Origin: Callipepla californica brunnescens
Lineage: Eukaryota > Chordata > Aves > Galliformes > Odontophoridae
NCBI GenBank assembly: GCA_023055505.1
Contig: JALIRH010000049.1
Span: forward strand, 2,480,001 to 2,544,000
DNA length: 64,000 bases
Direction of reading: 5' to 3'
Translations under genes and position numbers: made by a program
Shown here: positions 19,745-30,990 of the stretch, piece after piece
Layout: the number at the start of each line of letters is the position of its first letter
How positions within the stretch are numbered: the stretch's first letter is position 1
Notes under the pieces: generated by a model
What the model was told of the DNA's origin: nothing
Seen by the model: the letters and a program-made list of their open reading frames with translations, nothing else
Databases searched by the model: none

Positions 19745-20219
19745 AAGTATTGTGTTCAATTCTGGGCTCCTCAATACAAGAAAGACATCGAGGCTCTGTG
19801 GTGTGTCCATGGAAGGGCAACAGAGCTGGTGGGGGGTCTGGAGCACAGTCCTGTGAGGAGAAGCTGAGAGATCCAGGACTGACAAGTTCAGAGGAAGCTC
19901 AGAAAAGTCCTACATCTCCCTGACAGGAGGTTGAAGTGAGGGGGGGCAGCATTTTCTCCCAGGCAAAAGCAATCGGATGAGGGGGAACAGCCTCAAGCTG
20001 AACCGGGAGAGGTCCCCATTGGATATTAGGAAGAACATCTTGGCTGAAAATGTGGTTGGGCACTGTCACAAGCTGCCTGGGGAGCCACCAGCCCTGGAGG
20101 TGTTCAAGAACCATGGGGATGTGGCACTGAGGGATGTGGGCAGGTTCGGGGGAGTGGACAGCGGCACTTGGTGATCTCTGAAGGTCTTCACCAATGCTCA
20201 GGATTCCATGATTCTGCCA
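19745..20219 (+). mobile_element. CR1 LINE 3' fragment
   Basis: Contains GTGTTCAATTCTGGGCTCCT, a GAGGTTGAAGTGAG stretch, AACCGGGAGAGGTCC, AGGTGTTCAAGAACCATGG and ends GATTCCATGATTCTG, the CR1 3' terminus. It ends about 105 bp before the first acrosin-like exon. Confidence 0.85.
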
Positions 20220-20324
20220 ATTGAGCCAATAACTGTAACAGGAGGTAATCAGCATCAAACAAGCAAACCAATAAAGCCTGGAGGGAGCAGCTGGCAGCAG
20301 CACTCAACATCTTTCTCATTGCAG

Positions 20325-22101
20325 CACTTGCGGGCTCCGGCCCATGGCCTCTCGATCTGGGGGAAATTGCATTGTGGGTGGCACGGATGCCCCGCTTGGG
20401 GCCTGGCCATGGATCATCAGCTTACAGAGTACCTGGTTTGCGGGCTTGAAACACATTTGCGGAGGGTCCCTCATCAGCTCGCAGTGGGTCCTCACGGCAG
20501 CGCACTGCTTTGACCACGCAAGGTAAGGGCTGTCCCTTTCCTTGCAGTCCAGCCAGCGTGCGGGTGCTCCTGGGTGCACCCCTCCTGGGTGCTGCAGGAC
20601 GCAGGCCGTGTTCCCGCTGACCTCTTTCTCCATCCTTCCTCAAGTCCCGACACACCGTGGCACGTGGTGATCGGTGCCAACGATTTGACTCGCCTGGGCC
20701 CCAGAGCTGTAGTGCGCAACATTAAGCGGGTCATAGCGCACGAATATTACGACAGAGACACCATGGCCAATGACATCGCCTTACTGGAACTGGACCAACC
20801 TGTCCTCTGCAGCTCCTAAATCCAGCTTGCCTATGTGCCTGATGCCTTGCTGAACATGGCAGAGCTCTCAGAGTGCTACATCAGTGGCTGGGGACACGTG
20901 GGTCTGAGATGTGAGTATCCGAAACGTGCAACTAAAGCTTGGCGTGCTGCTGAGGCAGGGGGCAGGCATCCTTGATGGCGGCACTGGAACCCAGGGTGAC
21001 ACGCACCATGGGGATGTGTCCGCAGAGAGGGATGGGCCTGACCCATTTCCCAAAGCAGGGAAGCGTCGGTACGTCTCAGGACACAAAGCCAAGACCTAGG
21101 GGAGGGGGTTCACCCCCAAACAGGATGAGAACCGGTAAGGAGTTGACGCTGCCAATTCTGCTCTTGCCCGCAGCCCAAGAGGAGCCTGCCAGACCGTACC
21201 ACATCCTGCAGGAGGCCAGGGTCTGGCTCATTGACCTCCAACTCTGCAACAGCACGCACTGGTACGCCGGGGCCATCCATTCCCACAACGTGTGTGCTGG
21301 TTATCCGCAGGGCGGCATCGACACCTGCCAGGTAGGAGCTGCACGCCGACACGCAGCCGTGCTGTGCCTGCAAGCCACCCTCTCAGCGCCGGGTGCCCAC
21401 CAGCTCTGGAGCTCACCCCCCTTTCCCATCTGCAACTCCTCCCCCTGGCTCCCCATGCCTCGCGTGCCTGGGACTCTGCCTGGAGCATCCCCCCCCAGGT
21501 GCTCGTGGTGCCGTGGAGGTCCAGAGCCAGTCCTGGGACACACCTCTCACCTCAGGCCAGATCATTGCACAGAGATGAGGGAGGGAGAGCAACTTTCCGT
21601 GCCTGCAGCCCCCTCCCAAAAGCTTTTTTACGCTCTAGCACCCCAGCGGAGCTTTTCTGTGCGGTGAATGTGGCTCTAGGGAGTGTTGTGAGAAAGCCAG
21701 CTCTGCGGCTGATGTGGTCGCCCGGTAACACTTTGGCCTTCTCTCCTCTGCAGGGCGACAGCGGTGGTCCTCTGGTGTGCAAGGATAAAAGAGCCGACTT
21801 CTTCTGGCTCGTTGGCGTGACCAGCTGGGGGAGGGGCTGCGGGAGAATGCAGCAGCCTGGAGTCTATGCCTCCACTCAGCACTTCCGGCACTGGATCCTG
21901 GTGCAGATGGGACTGCTGCCAGCAGAAGTGCCCACTACAGCACCACCTCCAGCGTACACATCAACCCCGTACCACAGGCCAACGCAGTCCAGCCCGTTTA
22001 CCGCGTGTGCTTTTCCAGCCCAGAAAGTCTGGGATTTCATCAGTCGGCTCCAGGAACTGCTGCACTGGTTTAGAGGAAACCAGGCTGGAACAGCCACGTG
22101 A
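20325..22101 (+). pseudogene. ACR: Acrosin-like serine protease, four exons, one stop
   Basis: A trypsin-fold protease like acrosin, the sperm acrosomal enzyme. Exons by GT/AG borders: 20325-20522, 20645-20910, 21174-21331, 21754-22101, with compatible phases. Seen in order: activation site IVGG, AAHC with the catalytic His, ANDIALLEL with the catalytic Asp, GDSGGP with the catalytic Ser, GVTSWGRGC, and a Pro-rich tail ending before TGA at 22099. Exon 2 has TAA at 20817-20819 right after CSS, where a Tyr-type codon is expected, with open homologous sequence on both sides. A signal-peptide exon is not visible; CR1 fills the upstream space. It is either a nearly intact pseudogene or a polymorphic null copy of a multi-copy family. 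Confidence 0.85.
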
Positions 22102-22219
22102 GCCACGGCAGGCTGCGGTGCAGCACGACCCCTTTCTCCCCTGTTAATACTTAAGATAGGACAGATGGCACTTCTGTCTTTTGATTTCACTCCAATGTTG
22201 ATGTTTACTTTGTTGAAGA

Positions 22220-22225
22220 AATAAA
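22220..22225 (+). terminator. Polyadenylation signal AATAAA
   Basis: AATAAA lies 119 bases after the stop codon of the acrosin-like gene and probably ends its transcript. Confidence 0.75.
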
Positions 22226-22388
22226 GTTTTTCATTTTCACAGCAATCCGTGTCCCTGTTGAGTTCAGTCTCCTCTGCTGGGCAAAGACTTCCATACCTGG
22301 TGCTGCAACAGGAGGAATAAGGGATAAGGGAGGACTGATATCAGATGGAAGGAAGGAGAAGTGCACTCAAGAAAAGAAACTTGGGATT

Positions 22389-22953
22389 TGTCATGGTTTT
22401 CTGGTTTTTGGTACTGGTATTCCACATCATAACATCATGTAGTCCATTAAGAGTTGTAGAGTTAATACTCCAGCCCCATGGGTCACTGGTAATTCCAGGT
22501 ATACCTGTCTCAAAAGAGAAGAACTCCATTCCCCAGAGGACTTTGCGATGCTTTGTATTTTACGTGTTTTCCGCTCAGAGGGAACAGATAAAATCTCTCT
22601 GCGGTCACGGGACGCTCTCTTTCCTTCGGGATCGACGCAGCAGTGGGTGCTCGCTGCCGTATCGCCTTCAGCGTTAGCGTAAGGCCTTTGGTTTATCGGA
22701 CACTCTCTCTTGCTCGTTTTATTTGATTTATTAGCTTCTATTCCAATTATATTGTATTATGTTGTGTTATTTTGCTTTCTGATATCTTATTTAGTAAATT
22801 AGCTTTCCTCCTCAGATCGTTGCCGCTGTTTTGTTTTTGGGCCCATCTCCCTTTTCCCTTTCTTCCCTTCCCCTTTCCTGGGGCATGGGTCCGTGGCTCC
22901 CCCACACCAATCGTCACGGAACCGGGCCGATCCAGCCCGGTAAACTGCTGACA
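22389..22953 (+). repeat. 5' LTR of second ERV
   Basis: TGTCATGG to GCTGACA. It has the full U3 like the LTR at 7269, the GATAAAA TATA-like box near 22585, and only a short CT run. Confidence 0.85.
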
Positions 22954-22957
22954 TTTT

Positions 22958-22975
22958 TGGTGCCCCACGTGGGGC
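22958..22975 (+). promoter_or_regulatory. Primer binding site
   Basis: TGGTGCCCCACGTGGGGC, four bases after the LTR. It differs by two bases from a tRNA-Lys(1,2) site and is positioned as in the first provirus. Confidence 0.7.
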
Positions 22976-23177
22976 TCGACGAGCTGCCTTAGCCGGGCAG
23001 AGACATACTTCTAGTGTGAATCTCTGTCTCTTGCTTGCAAGCTTATCTGTACTGCAGGTGCTGTATGGCATAACACGGCCTTGAAGCCTGGGCGTACTGC
23101 CAGTTGTTCTGGGATATTTGTCAACTTTTTTGGGTGCTGCCAGCTTGTTTTAGTAAAGAAGAAAAAAAAAAAAGCTC

Positions 23178-23450
23178 TTGCTTTTTAAACTGCTCTTAAA
23201 GGGGCTGCATTTCGTGGTTTCTTCCCTTGTAATGCTCAGAATATACTGGGACTTAACTAAGTTTGCCAGTCTGATCCATGGAGCTTGGTCTCTATATGAT
23301 AAACTAAAAACACTGCTGGAAATACCTACCTGGCTTTTGTATGCGATGTGGCATTCAGTTCCGGAGGGAGCAACTCCAGATGGAGTTGTTAACTCTATGA
23401 TTTTTAAACTGGCTCTTGGCCTCTCCTTTGATTTGTTAGGCGTTTTCTGA
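23178..23450 (+). pseudogene. ERV membrane ORF, second copy
   Basis: 90 codons similar to the first half of the ORF at 2230 (shared SLYDKLK, an RIYW/KTYW-type segment and a hydrophobic N-terminus). It stops before the second hydrophobic segment, which continues in another frame from 23471. Confidence 0.7.
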
Positions 23451-23470
23451 ATGCTCATCCAACGCTCGCA

Positions 23471-23797
23471 ATGATTCTGGTGTCAGTCTCCCTGAATGTA
23501 CTCTTAATCAGTATCGGTATTTATAATATTTTGAGAAAGCCTTCCCCAGAGCCAGAGAACAGTGACTGGCAGGGAGTTTGGAGGGACTTAGGAGAGACAC
23601 CGCTGTCATGGGACTTTTCTCCTGAACACCTGCAAGATGCTGAGAATTTAAGCAGGTATTTGAGATGGGGATGTTGCGGCTCAGACAGATCTGAGGGGGC
23701 CCAAATTCTTTGGCGTCTGGCTTATGCTTACCGGGCCTTATTCAATACTATTCCAGAGAGGCATAGAGTTGTTGAAATAGAGCGAGAGAGTCTCTGA
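23471..23797 (+). pseudogene. ERV gag-like N-terminal part, second copy
   Basis: 108 codons with a transmembrane helix at the start, then DWQGVW, WDFSPEHLQD, GCCGSDRSEG and LAYAYRALF. These match, in one frame, the end of the 2230 ORF and the beginning of the 2603 ORF of the first provirus. It ends early at 23797, without the charged and globular parts. Confidence 0.7.
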
Positions 23798-23924
23798 GCC
23801 GAGACAGTCTCCAAATTCAGAAGGAGAGTCTTTCAGCTGACAATCAGACTCTCCAGTCCAATCTAGTCTCCTATGGAGGCACTGAGAGTGCGTGATGTCG
23901 GGCTGCGCGGGGTCTCTATCTCCC

Positions 23925-24145
23925 TAATGGTTACGGTTGGGAAAGACCTCTAAGACCATCTAGTCCGACCGTGCGCCTGCCACCAACATCACCCACTGCC
24001 ACGTCCCGCAGTGCCACATCCCCACGGCTCTGGGGCACCTCCAGGGACGGTGACTCCCCCCCTCCCCAGGCAGCGGTGCCAGTGCTTCCCCACTCTTTCA
24101 GAGCAGAATTTCTTCCTAATAATCTAACCTCAACGAACTTCCCTG
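23925..24145 (-). mobile_element. CR1 3' fragment
   Basis: GGTTGGGAAAGACCTCTAAG, then CATCTAGTCCGACC and CCCACTCTTTCAGAGCAGAA on the plus strand are the reverse complement of the CR1 3' region. Confidence 0.75.
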
Positions 24146-25067
24146 AACACCAAACTGACATCCCCACCTTCTTGTTACTCTTTTAAAACTCTTCATTTCT
24201 AATTCCCTCAACACAAAAAGGTTTTAACTGCAGCTGAGTGCAAACAGCTGTCACCACCCACCCAATCCACGGCAGTGGCACTGTTTCTGTCTCTTGGTTT
24301 CCGTCTATCTGCAGTGGACACGCTGACCCACTTGTCTTCCCAAGGCTGGAGAGTGCCCAGTGGGACCTCCATAGTACGCCGGCTTCTTGCTTCTGCCAAG
24401 CTTGCCACAAAACCACGATTTTGACTTATTTGGTTGTTTTCCAAAAATCCCTGTGTGGCCGAAGGTACTCTTTTGTCCTCGACAGCAGCAGCCCCACGCT
24501 ATCTGTCTTTCATCCCTCCCCTGGCTGACAGTCCCGGAGGTGAGGAGCAGACTGGTGTCCTTTGCTTGGAGCTGTGTTACGCTGTATCAGCGCGGAGTGG
24601 AATTGTAGTTAGTGCCGCCACGTATGCAGTGTCGTTCTGCCCTCCACGGGGCGGAGACCTGCTGCCCAACACATCCCTGGGAAAGGCAAGCTGTGTTACT
24701 GGGAAAACAGCATTGTAAGAAAAGAAGACAGGAGAAAAAGCGTCCCCACGACTTTGATTTGCAACGCATGTCTTTCTCGTGTCAGTTGCACAGACGCCTA
24801 CAAGTACTTCTGCTGTAGAAGTGATCTCATCTGACCAACTCTGAAAAGAAAACCTGTGACCACAGCACCAACACGTTCCTCACAGGGACATGGCTGTTTC
24901 CTTCCGAGAAGGAAGGCAGAGGCCTTCGTGGCAGACACAACCTCATGAAGTGTAGCTTACATCACTGACCTCAAGAAGCATTTCCCCCATTGCAAGACCT
25001 GTCACTGACTTTTGTACTCCTTGACCAGGTCCTCATGCCCACAGGTGCTGATACCCAGCAGTACCAA
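24146..25067. other. No recognised feature
   Basis: Unique-looking DNA between a CR1 and the olfactory receptor relic. Open frames are short and lack motifs. Confidence 0.4.
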
Positions 25068-26178
25068 ATGCCCAACAGCAGCTCCATCAGCGAGTTCCTC
25101 CTGCTGGCGTTGGCAGACACGCGGCAGCTGCAGCTCCTGCACTTCTGGCTCTTCCTGGGCATCTCCCTGGCTGCCCTCCTGGGCAACGGCCTCAGCAGCA
25201 CAGCCGCAGCCTGCGACCACGGCCTGCACACCCCCATGGACTTCTTTCTCCTCAACTTCACTCCAAAGCCGTGGCCAATGCCCTCTGGGACACCAGGGCC
25301 ATCTCCTACTTGGGATGTGCTGCACATGCTTCCCTTCCCTTCCCTTCCCTTCCCTTCCCTTCCCTTCCCTTCCCTTCCCTTCCCTTCCCTTCCCTTCCCT
25401 TCCCTTCCCTTCCCTTCCCTTCCCTTCCCTTCCCTTCCCTTCCCTTCCCTTCCCTTCCCTTCCCTTCCCTTCCCTTCCCTTCCCTTCCCTTCCCTTCCCT
25501 TCCCTTCCCTTCCCTTCCCTTCCCTTCCCTTCCCTTCCCTTCCCTTCCCTTCCCTTCCCTTCCCTTCCCTTCCCTTCCCTTCCCTTCCCTTCCCTTCCCT
25601 TCCCTTCCCTTCCCTTCCCTTCCCCTCCCCTCCCCTCCCCTCCCCTCCCCTCCCCTCCCCTCCCCTCCATTTTCTATACCGCTGTGCCATGGCAATACCG
25701 TGGATCAGATCTTCTGTGAAATTACCCACATCCGCAAGCTCTCCTGCTCACAATCGGATTACCTCAGGGAAACCTGGTGTTTTGCTTTTGGTTTTACATT
25801 AGTTCTTGGCTGTTTTCTTTTCATTGTGCTGTCCTACGTGCAGATCTTCAGGGCTGTGCTGAGGATGCCCTCTGAGCAGGGCCGGCACAAAGCCTTCTCC
25901 ACGTGCCTCCCTCACCTGGCCGTGCTCTCCCTGTTTGGCAGCACTGTGATGTTTGCCTTCCTGAAGCCCTCCTCTGTATCCTCAGCATCCGTGGACCTGG
26001 TGGTGGCACTTCTGTACTCGGTGGTACCTCCCACTGGGAATCCATCTACACCATGAGGAACCAAGAGCTCGAGGATGCACTGAGGACACTTAGAAGAATC
26101 TTAGAGCATAAGAACAATAGTAGAACAATATTTTGGTCATATGTGTCTTTCTTCATATTATTTATAACTTGGTTTTGA
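25068..26178 (+). pseudogene. Olfactory receptor (family-14-like) split by microsatellite
   Basis: It begins with an intact N-terminus MPNSSSISEFLLLALADTRQ, helix 1 and HTPMDFFLLN (PMYFF mutated to PMDFF). A deletion and frameshift follow; ANALWDTRAISYLGCAA is then read in a second frame. The part that should hold helices 3-4 and the DRY box is replaced by about 340 bp of TTCCC repeat. Homology resumes at GNTVDQIFCEITH, helix 5 FIVLSYVQIFRAVLRMPSEQ, helix 6 RHKAFSTCLPHLAV, then a further frameshift before IYTMRNQELEDALR. This fits the large avian family-14 expansion. It is dead as a receptor. Confidence 0.9.
25328..25667 (+). repeat. (TTCCC)n microsatellite inside OR relic
   Basis: About 290 bp of perfect TTCCC units followed by CCCCT units from about 25620. 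It sits exactly where the third to fourth helices of the receptor are missing. Confidence 0.98.
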
Positions 26179-26754
26179 ATTCAAATGTATTTATTCTTTG
26201 CCTCCTGCTGGTTAATTATTCATTTGGACCCAGTCAACTCATGTATGTACAGAAGCAGGCTTCCTCCGTAGGTAAACACAATACACAAGCCAGGAGAAAT
26301 TCCTTTGCTTCAGCACCCATGTCATCCCTTTTTCTCTGGATCTTGTGGAGCAAACCCATGATGCAGGATGATTTCAGAGACCAGGAGCCCAGCCGCCAAG
26401 AGGAGCAGCAGCCCTGGGATTCCTGGCTGATGCTCCACTCTGCCTGCTGGGCTCCCACTGTGCCCATTGAGCTGGGGCTGTTGCTGTGCTGGGGCCATGG
26501 TGATGGGCAGGGGCATGACGTGGTCTTTTGTGTGCAGCTCTCTTTCCACTTCCATGCTGCCCTACTGTATCTCTACGCTCCTTGTAGCCCTTGGCTCTCA
26601 TGTGATTTCACAGCTGTCCTCGTGTATCTACAGTGGCATCCCTGTGGCTGCAGAGAGAAGCAGGCAATATGCACCAGTGTCCCAGGCGGAGCTGTAAGTG
26701 ACTGGGTGCTGGACCAAGAGCTTCCTTCTTGGTGGCCCTTACCATAGACACGTG
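26179..26754. other. No recognised feature
   Basis: No exon or repeat family could be supported. Confidence 0.4.
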
Positions 26755-27012
26755 AAATCATGGAACCTCTTGAGATGGAAAGGACCTTAAAGATTCCTTC
26801 CTACTGGCTGCCATGCTCAGGTTGCCACCCACTACATCAGGTTGCTCAGTGCCTTACCCAACCTGGCCTTGAGTACCTTCAGGGCTACGTGCGCACCCTG
26901 CCCAGCTCTTTGTCCATCAGGGCTCCCAAGTCCTTTTCCCCAGAGCTTCTCTTGGAGCTCTTCTCCCAGTCTGTACACGTATCTGGGATAACCCCAAGCC
27001 GTGTCCACTGCC
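26755..27012 (-). mobile_element. CR1 fragment
   Basis: ATCATGGAACCTCTTGAGAT, GGAAAGGACCTTAAAGAT, then CCAACCTGGCCTTGAGTACC and AGAGCTTCTCTTGGAGCTC on the plus strand match the reverse complement of a CR1 3' half. It is cut by the LTR at 27017. Confidence 0.75.
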
Positions 27013-27016
27013 ATTG

Positions 27017-27345
27017 TCAACTGTTTACGGGCTGGTTTGGCCTGTTTCTGTGACAGTTGGCGCAAGGGACACACGGACCCATACCCCAGGAAAGGGGAAG
27101 GGGGAAAGGGAAAAGGGAGATGGGCCTAGAAACAAAACAGCGGCAACGATCTGAGGAGGAAAGCTAATTTACTAAATAAGATATAAGAAAGCAAAATAAC
27201 ACAGTATTATACAGTGTAATTAGAATAAAATCTAGTAATTCAAATCAAATGAGCGAATGTCCAATTAACCAAAGCCCTTACAGCAAATGCTGAAGGCGAG
27301 ATGGCATTGAGCAGCCGCTGCTGGGTCGATCCAAAAAAGAAAGAG
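27017..27345 (-). repeat. ERV LTR fragment (R-U5), minus strand
   Basis: The reverse complement matches the right-hand two thirds of the LTRs at 7269 and 22389, from GGGATCGAC through CGTTGCCGCTGTTTTGTTT to the terminal TTGACA. U3 is missing. It is inserted next to a CR1. Confidence 0.8.
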
Positions 27346-27485
27346 CAGAGCATCTCACAGGAGGAACCTTGTGACCCTCAATCCCATACTTGTTATGAGT
27401 TGCTACAAGACCATCCCTACACAGTTCCAACACAAACTGCCCTTTATAACAAACCCAATTTTCTGTGTCTGCTGTCTCTCCCTCC
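27346..27485. other. Unassigned spacer
   Basis: Sequence between the truncated LTR and a CATC repeat; not recognised. Confidence 0.3.
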
Positions 27486-27538
27486 TTCATCCATCCATCC
27501 ACCCATCCACCCACCCATCCATCCATCCATCCATCCAT
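27486..27538 (+). repeat. (CATC)n/(CACC)n microsatellite
   Basis: About 50 bp of CATC tetramers with CACC variants. Confidence 0.95.
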
Positions 27539-27870
27539 TTATACAGTTCTAGGTGGTGCTTCTTGGGCAGCATCTTCCCAGAACTGGCAGAAATTCTCCA
27601 GCTGCTGCTGTGCAGATGTTATCCCATCATTCTTAATGTCTCTTGGGACTTATCCAGCTGAATCCTGTTCTCTGCAAGGCCTCTACTCTTGAGGATGTGT
27701 GAGCCCCATCATGATGAAACCAATCAACTTGACAACGATCACAGTTACCAAGGCAGTCTACTGGAAAGGCTGATCAAATTGGGTTCCTCCCAGTGTGCAT
27801 CATCCAATATTTCAGCTATGAAATGGACAAATTGGGCCATGGGCTCTTTGTGAATCCATAACCGTGATTG

Positions 27871-27876
27871 TTTATT
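27871..27876 (-). terminator. Polyadenylation signal, minus strand
   Basis: TTTATT on the plus strand is AATAAA on the minus strand, 99 bases after the stop codon (27975-27977) of the small minus-strand gene. Confidence 0.6.
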
Positions 27877-27974
27877 GAGTACAACCAAAAAAAGACTTGG
27901 AGTGCCAAGTTGGGCTGCACTCGGAGCGCTGCCCTGTAACGCGCTGCAGCCGCTGCCTTCTGCTGCTCCTCCCA

Positions 27975-29728
27975 TCAGTCGCTCAGCCGCAGCCTCTGCA
28001 TCGCCTCCACCAGGCTGTTCATTTCGGACTAGAAAGAAATAAAGCAAATGTAGAAATAGGACAGAAACAATCTTAGGAGAGATCCCCCAACCTGTACTGC
28101 TGCACATTCTTATCCCCTCATCAAGGTCACAGATGACGATGTGGAACAGGACCGGACCCAGCACCCAGCTGGCTGCTTTTCTATTACATCACTTCCCTTG
28201 GGGTTTTACCATCTCTTGTGTACACTGAGGACAAGAGAGCATATGCCTGTGTTCACCCAGGACTCACCTCCGCACGTATAGCAGCAGCTCTCTGAGAAGC
28301 CCTTCTCATTTCTTCCCTCCACTCTTGTCGTCTTCTTCTCTGTTCTCTGATCTTTGCTAAAGAGTGAGAAAAAACAGATGAATTCCCGTTGTCAACATCA
28401 AAACTGCAGGAACGTGGGTACCATCCAAACAGATGGCAGAAACAAGACAAAGGAAATTGGGCTAGGAAGCCTCTCAGTGAACAACGTTCCCAGGTGCCGT
28501 GCAGAAGACCGTCTTGTAGTGAATGGAAGAGGATGGGTTATGCACTCTGGCACAGCCTTGCCTTTGGACTCTGTAGCCTTCAGTTCTTTTCCCCTCTCCA
28601 GAGAAGGAAAAAGCAAACCCTAAGCAATCTCAGTGTGCACACCAAGGGCAGCAGCTAAGCAGAAAAGGTTCCTCAGCACTTTCTCACCTCTTTTCTTGGA
28701 GATCCATTCTGGAGCAGGCCCAGGGTGTGCTGCTGGAATAGGCACACTCCCTCTTCTTTGGCACATCTCCCCGCTGTGCTCACCCCTCACTCTCTTATGG
28801 GCAGGGAGCCGCTCTGACATTTGTTTCTCTTCCTCCAAGCCCTTGCGCTTTCTTCCAGCCAGGGTCTTGGAGAGAGAGTGGGGGTTCACTGCAGGGGAAG
28901 GTCTTCCCCCTGGGCTGGGACCTGCTCTGTCAGGAAGCCCTCTGCTCTGGTCGTGGGCTCTGAATTCTGTTCTTTGATGGACTTTCTTAGAACAGATCTC
29001 ATTAACACGGCTCCTTCCGCTTCTCTCAGCGACTCTCCCTGTCATCATCAAGAAAAGAGAAGCAACAAGGTTGAAAGAGAGTCCAGCACCGCAAAAGGCC
29101 TGCACAGTGAGCCACAGGACTCGCAAATCCCATCTGGAGCGTTCACGGCCATGGATCTTAGGATCTCGGGTGAACTGTGGGTTCACTTTTGAAATCAGGA
29201 CAGGAAAGGGAACTGTAAAGCTCAGGGATTCAGACCCCAAGCAACACGCAACAACAACAGTTCCAGCAAGGAACAGACAGAAAACCCAACTAGAAAGACA
29301 GTGCACCAAACCCATGATGCCTGTTGTGTGTCTGTACCTCTCTTGGGGGCCATGCCACACTCCATGGTCCTTCCCTGCCTTTCCGCAAAGCTGCGCTTCA
29401 GAGGAAGGCCACTGACATCAGCCTCTGACAGAAAGGAAACAAGAATTATTTGGAGAGCATATCTTGGGAGAATGATGTTAGCACAGCCAAACACCAACTG
29501 CTCATCTTCAAGCCTAGCTTCTTCCATTGGCCTTTGCACTGCTCCAGCCCTGCTCCATTTCTGCAGTCAGCACAGATGTGCAGTGTCCTTTCCTCTCTCC
29601 TCCATCACACGCAGCCCTTCATGCAGCCCTTCATGTACCCACACCATGGCTCCCAGGAGGCTCTTACCTGCAGGGGCTTTCCGTTTCCCCCCATGCCCGG
29701 CACTGTGCCATGGACGCGCAGGCTCCAT
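27975..29728 (-). CDS. Unidentified small basic protein, five exons
   Basis: Minus-strand exons by splice borders and phase: 29668-29730 (ATG at 29728), 29338-29424, 28688-28966, 28268-28356, 27975-28028. Phases agree at every junction, giving 570 coding bases and 189 residues. The third exon's acceptor (CAG before AATTC) has a weak pyrimidine tract and is the least certain border. The predicted protein is very basic: KRKAPA near the N-terminus, LPLKRSF, then AGRKRKGLEEEK and PAHKRVRG (nuclear-localisation-like), and a C-terminal helix with REQRRRRQEWREEMRRASQR ending LVEAMQRLRLSD. A DNA- or RNA-associated nuclear protein is plausible, but I do not recognise the family. A further noncoding exon may end at 29882 (AACAG before GTGAGC). 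No stop or shift is seen, so it looks functional. Confidence 0.55.
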
Positions 29729-29882
29729 CCCTACAACAACAGATGGCGTGTTGATTTCACAGCCAGCAGCAGCCAGCAGCAGCCGGACAGAGGGGTGCCG
29801 CTGGAGCTGGGAACTCCTCCCCAGCCCAGCTTTTCTTCTGAGACACCTCGTGGCGACCACCCAGCACCAAGCCCAGCTCACC

Positions 29883-30357
29883 TGTTCGGCCTGCTCAGCC
29901 TAAGCTGTGCCCAGCTCACGCACACACCGCAGCGCTGCTTCTGATGGGCTGTCTTAGGGTGATCACTGTACAAGAATGCCCGGAGCTCAGTCTCGGTGTG
30001 CAGCACGCTCACCAGACCACCAGATCTGCTCACCTCCTGTGCAGCAAATGCTCCCACCCCGGCAACGACTGTGACCTCAGTGAGTTCTCCCATCGCTTCT
30101 GTGCCTTCATCTTAAGCAAAGGGCGTGGTCACCTCTCGGTTCCAAATTCTAGGAAACCAACACCAGAGTCACCCAATGGGGATATCTGAAGTCAAATAAC
30201 AGAAATTCAGATGAGTCTTGTGCAGCCAGCTCGGGTCATCCTCTCGCTCGGGCACTGCACGATGGGACCAGGAGACATTGTCCCCAGGCTGCCTCCAGCT
30301 TGGAGGCTGGAAGGGTTTGGGCTTCCAAGCAATCAGCAAGCATTTGGAGGAGCCACT
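29883..30357. other. Upstream region of the small gene
   Basis: Possible 5' exon and promoter of the minus-strand gene, but no core promoter motif could be supported. Confidence 0.3.
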
Positions 30358-30530
30358 GCGGGTCCCTACTGGTTCCTACTGGTCCATACTGATCCAGACG
30401 TGTGTGGGAGAAGGTGGTGGAGAAATGTGTACTGTTGAGTCCTACCGGTTCTCACGGGGTTGTAGTGGTTCATACTGCCATGTACTGGTTCCTATGGGTC
30501 TCTATTGACCAGTGTGGGTCCATACTGTTC
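30358..30530 (+). repeat. Diverged 10-bp repeat (CTACTGGTCC-like)
   Basis: Loose repetitions such as CTACTGGTTC, CTACTGGTCC, ATACTGATCC and CTATGGGTCTC. It may be a decayed relative of the TATGGGTCTC minisatellite at 50.7-52.3 kb. Confidence 0.5.
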
Positions 30531-30689
30531 CTTAATGCTCTGCTCTGTTGCTCAGTGGTATGTACAGGGGTGCTAAGCGAGGAAACAATCACCAGGGGAG
30601 ATTTCTGAGTTTCACGGGGAAGCGCTCAGCATAACTGAGCGTGTACATTGTTTCCTTTGGAGTGCCTGGTCTAAATCTGTCCCCCTGCT

Positions 30690-30990
30690 TCTATCAGCAC
30701 AAGGAGCTGGGAGGGGACAGAACCAGGACAGCTGCCAAAGGGCTATTCCATACCAGGTGACATCACGCCATAGAGCTGGAAAACCGGTGGGGAGTTGGCT
30801 GGAAAGAAGCAACTGAAATTTGGGGATGGGCTGGGCATCACTCAGTGGAGAGTGAGCAACTGCACTGCCCGCCCCTTGTTTTGTACACTGTGTGTGGATG
30901 TGTATTATATTACATGCTGTCATTACCATTACAGTTTTCTTCTCTTAATAAGCAGTTTTTATCTGAATTCTTGTGTGCTACTGGATGGTG
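30690..30990 (+). mobile_element. LTR-like fragment
   Basis: CAGCTGCCAAAGGGCTATTC, CATACCAGGTGACATCACGC and a later CTTAATAAGCAGTTTTTATC resemble a common avian ERV LTR (CCAAAGG/ATATTCCATACC box, then TTAATAA signal). Family assignment is from memory. Confidence 0.4.

Larger units (their letters stand above)
22389..23890 (+). mobile_element. Second ERV, 5' part only
   Basis: Same family as the provirus at 1434-7839. LTR, leader and the start of the gag-like region are present, then the similarity stops near 23890 and a CR1 follows. No pol and no 3' LTR are present. Confidence 0.85.

Noticed and set aside
25012..25729. Long Pro/Ser/Leu frames and Gly/Arg/Glu/Lys frames
   Set aside because: Translations of the TTCCC repeat; only the flanking receptor parts have biological origin.
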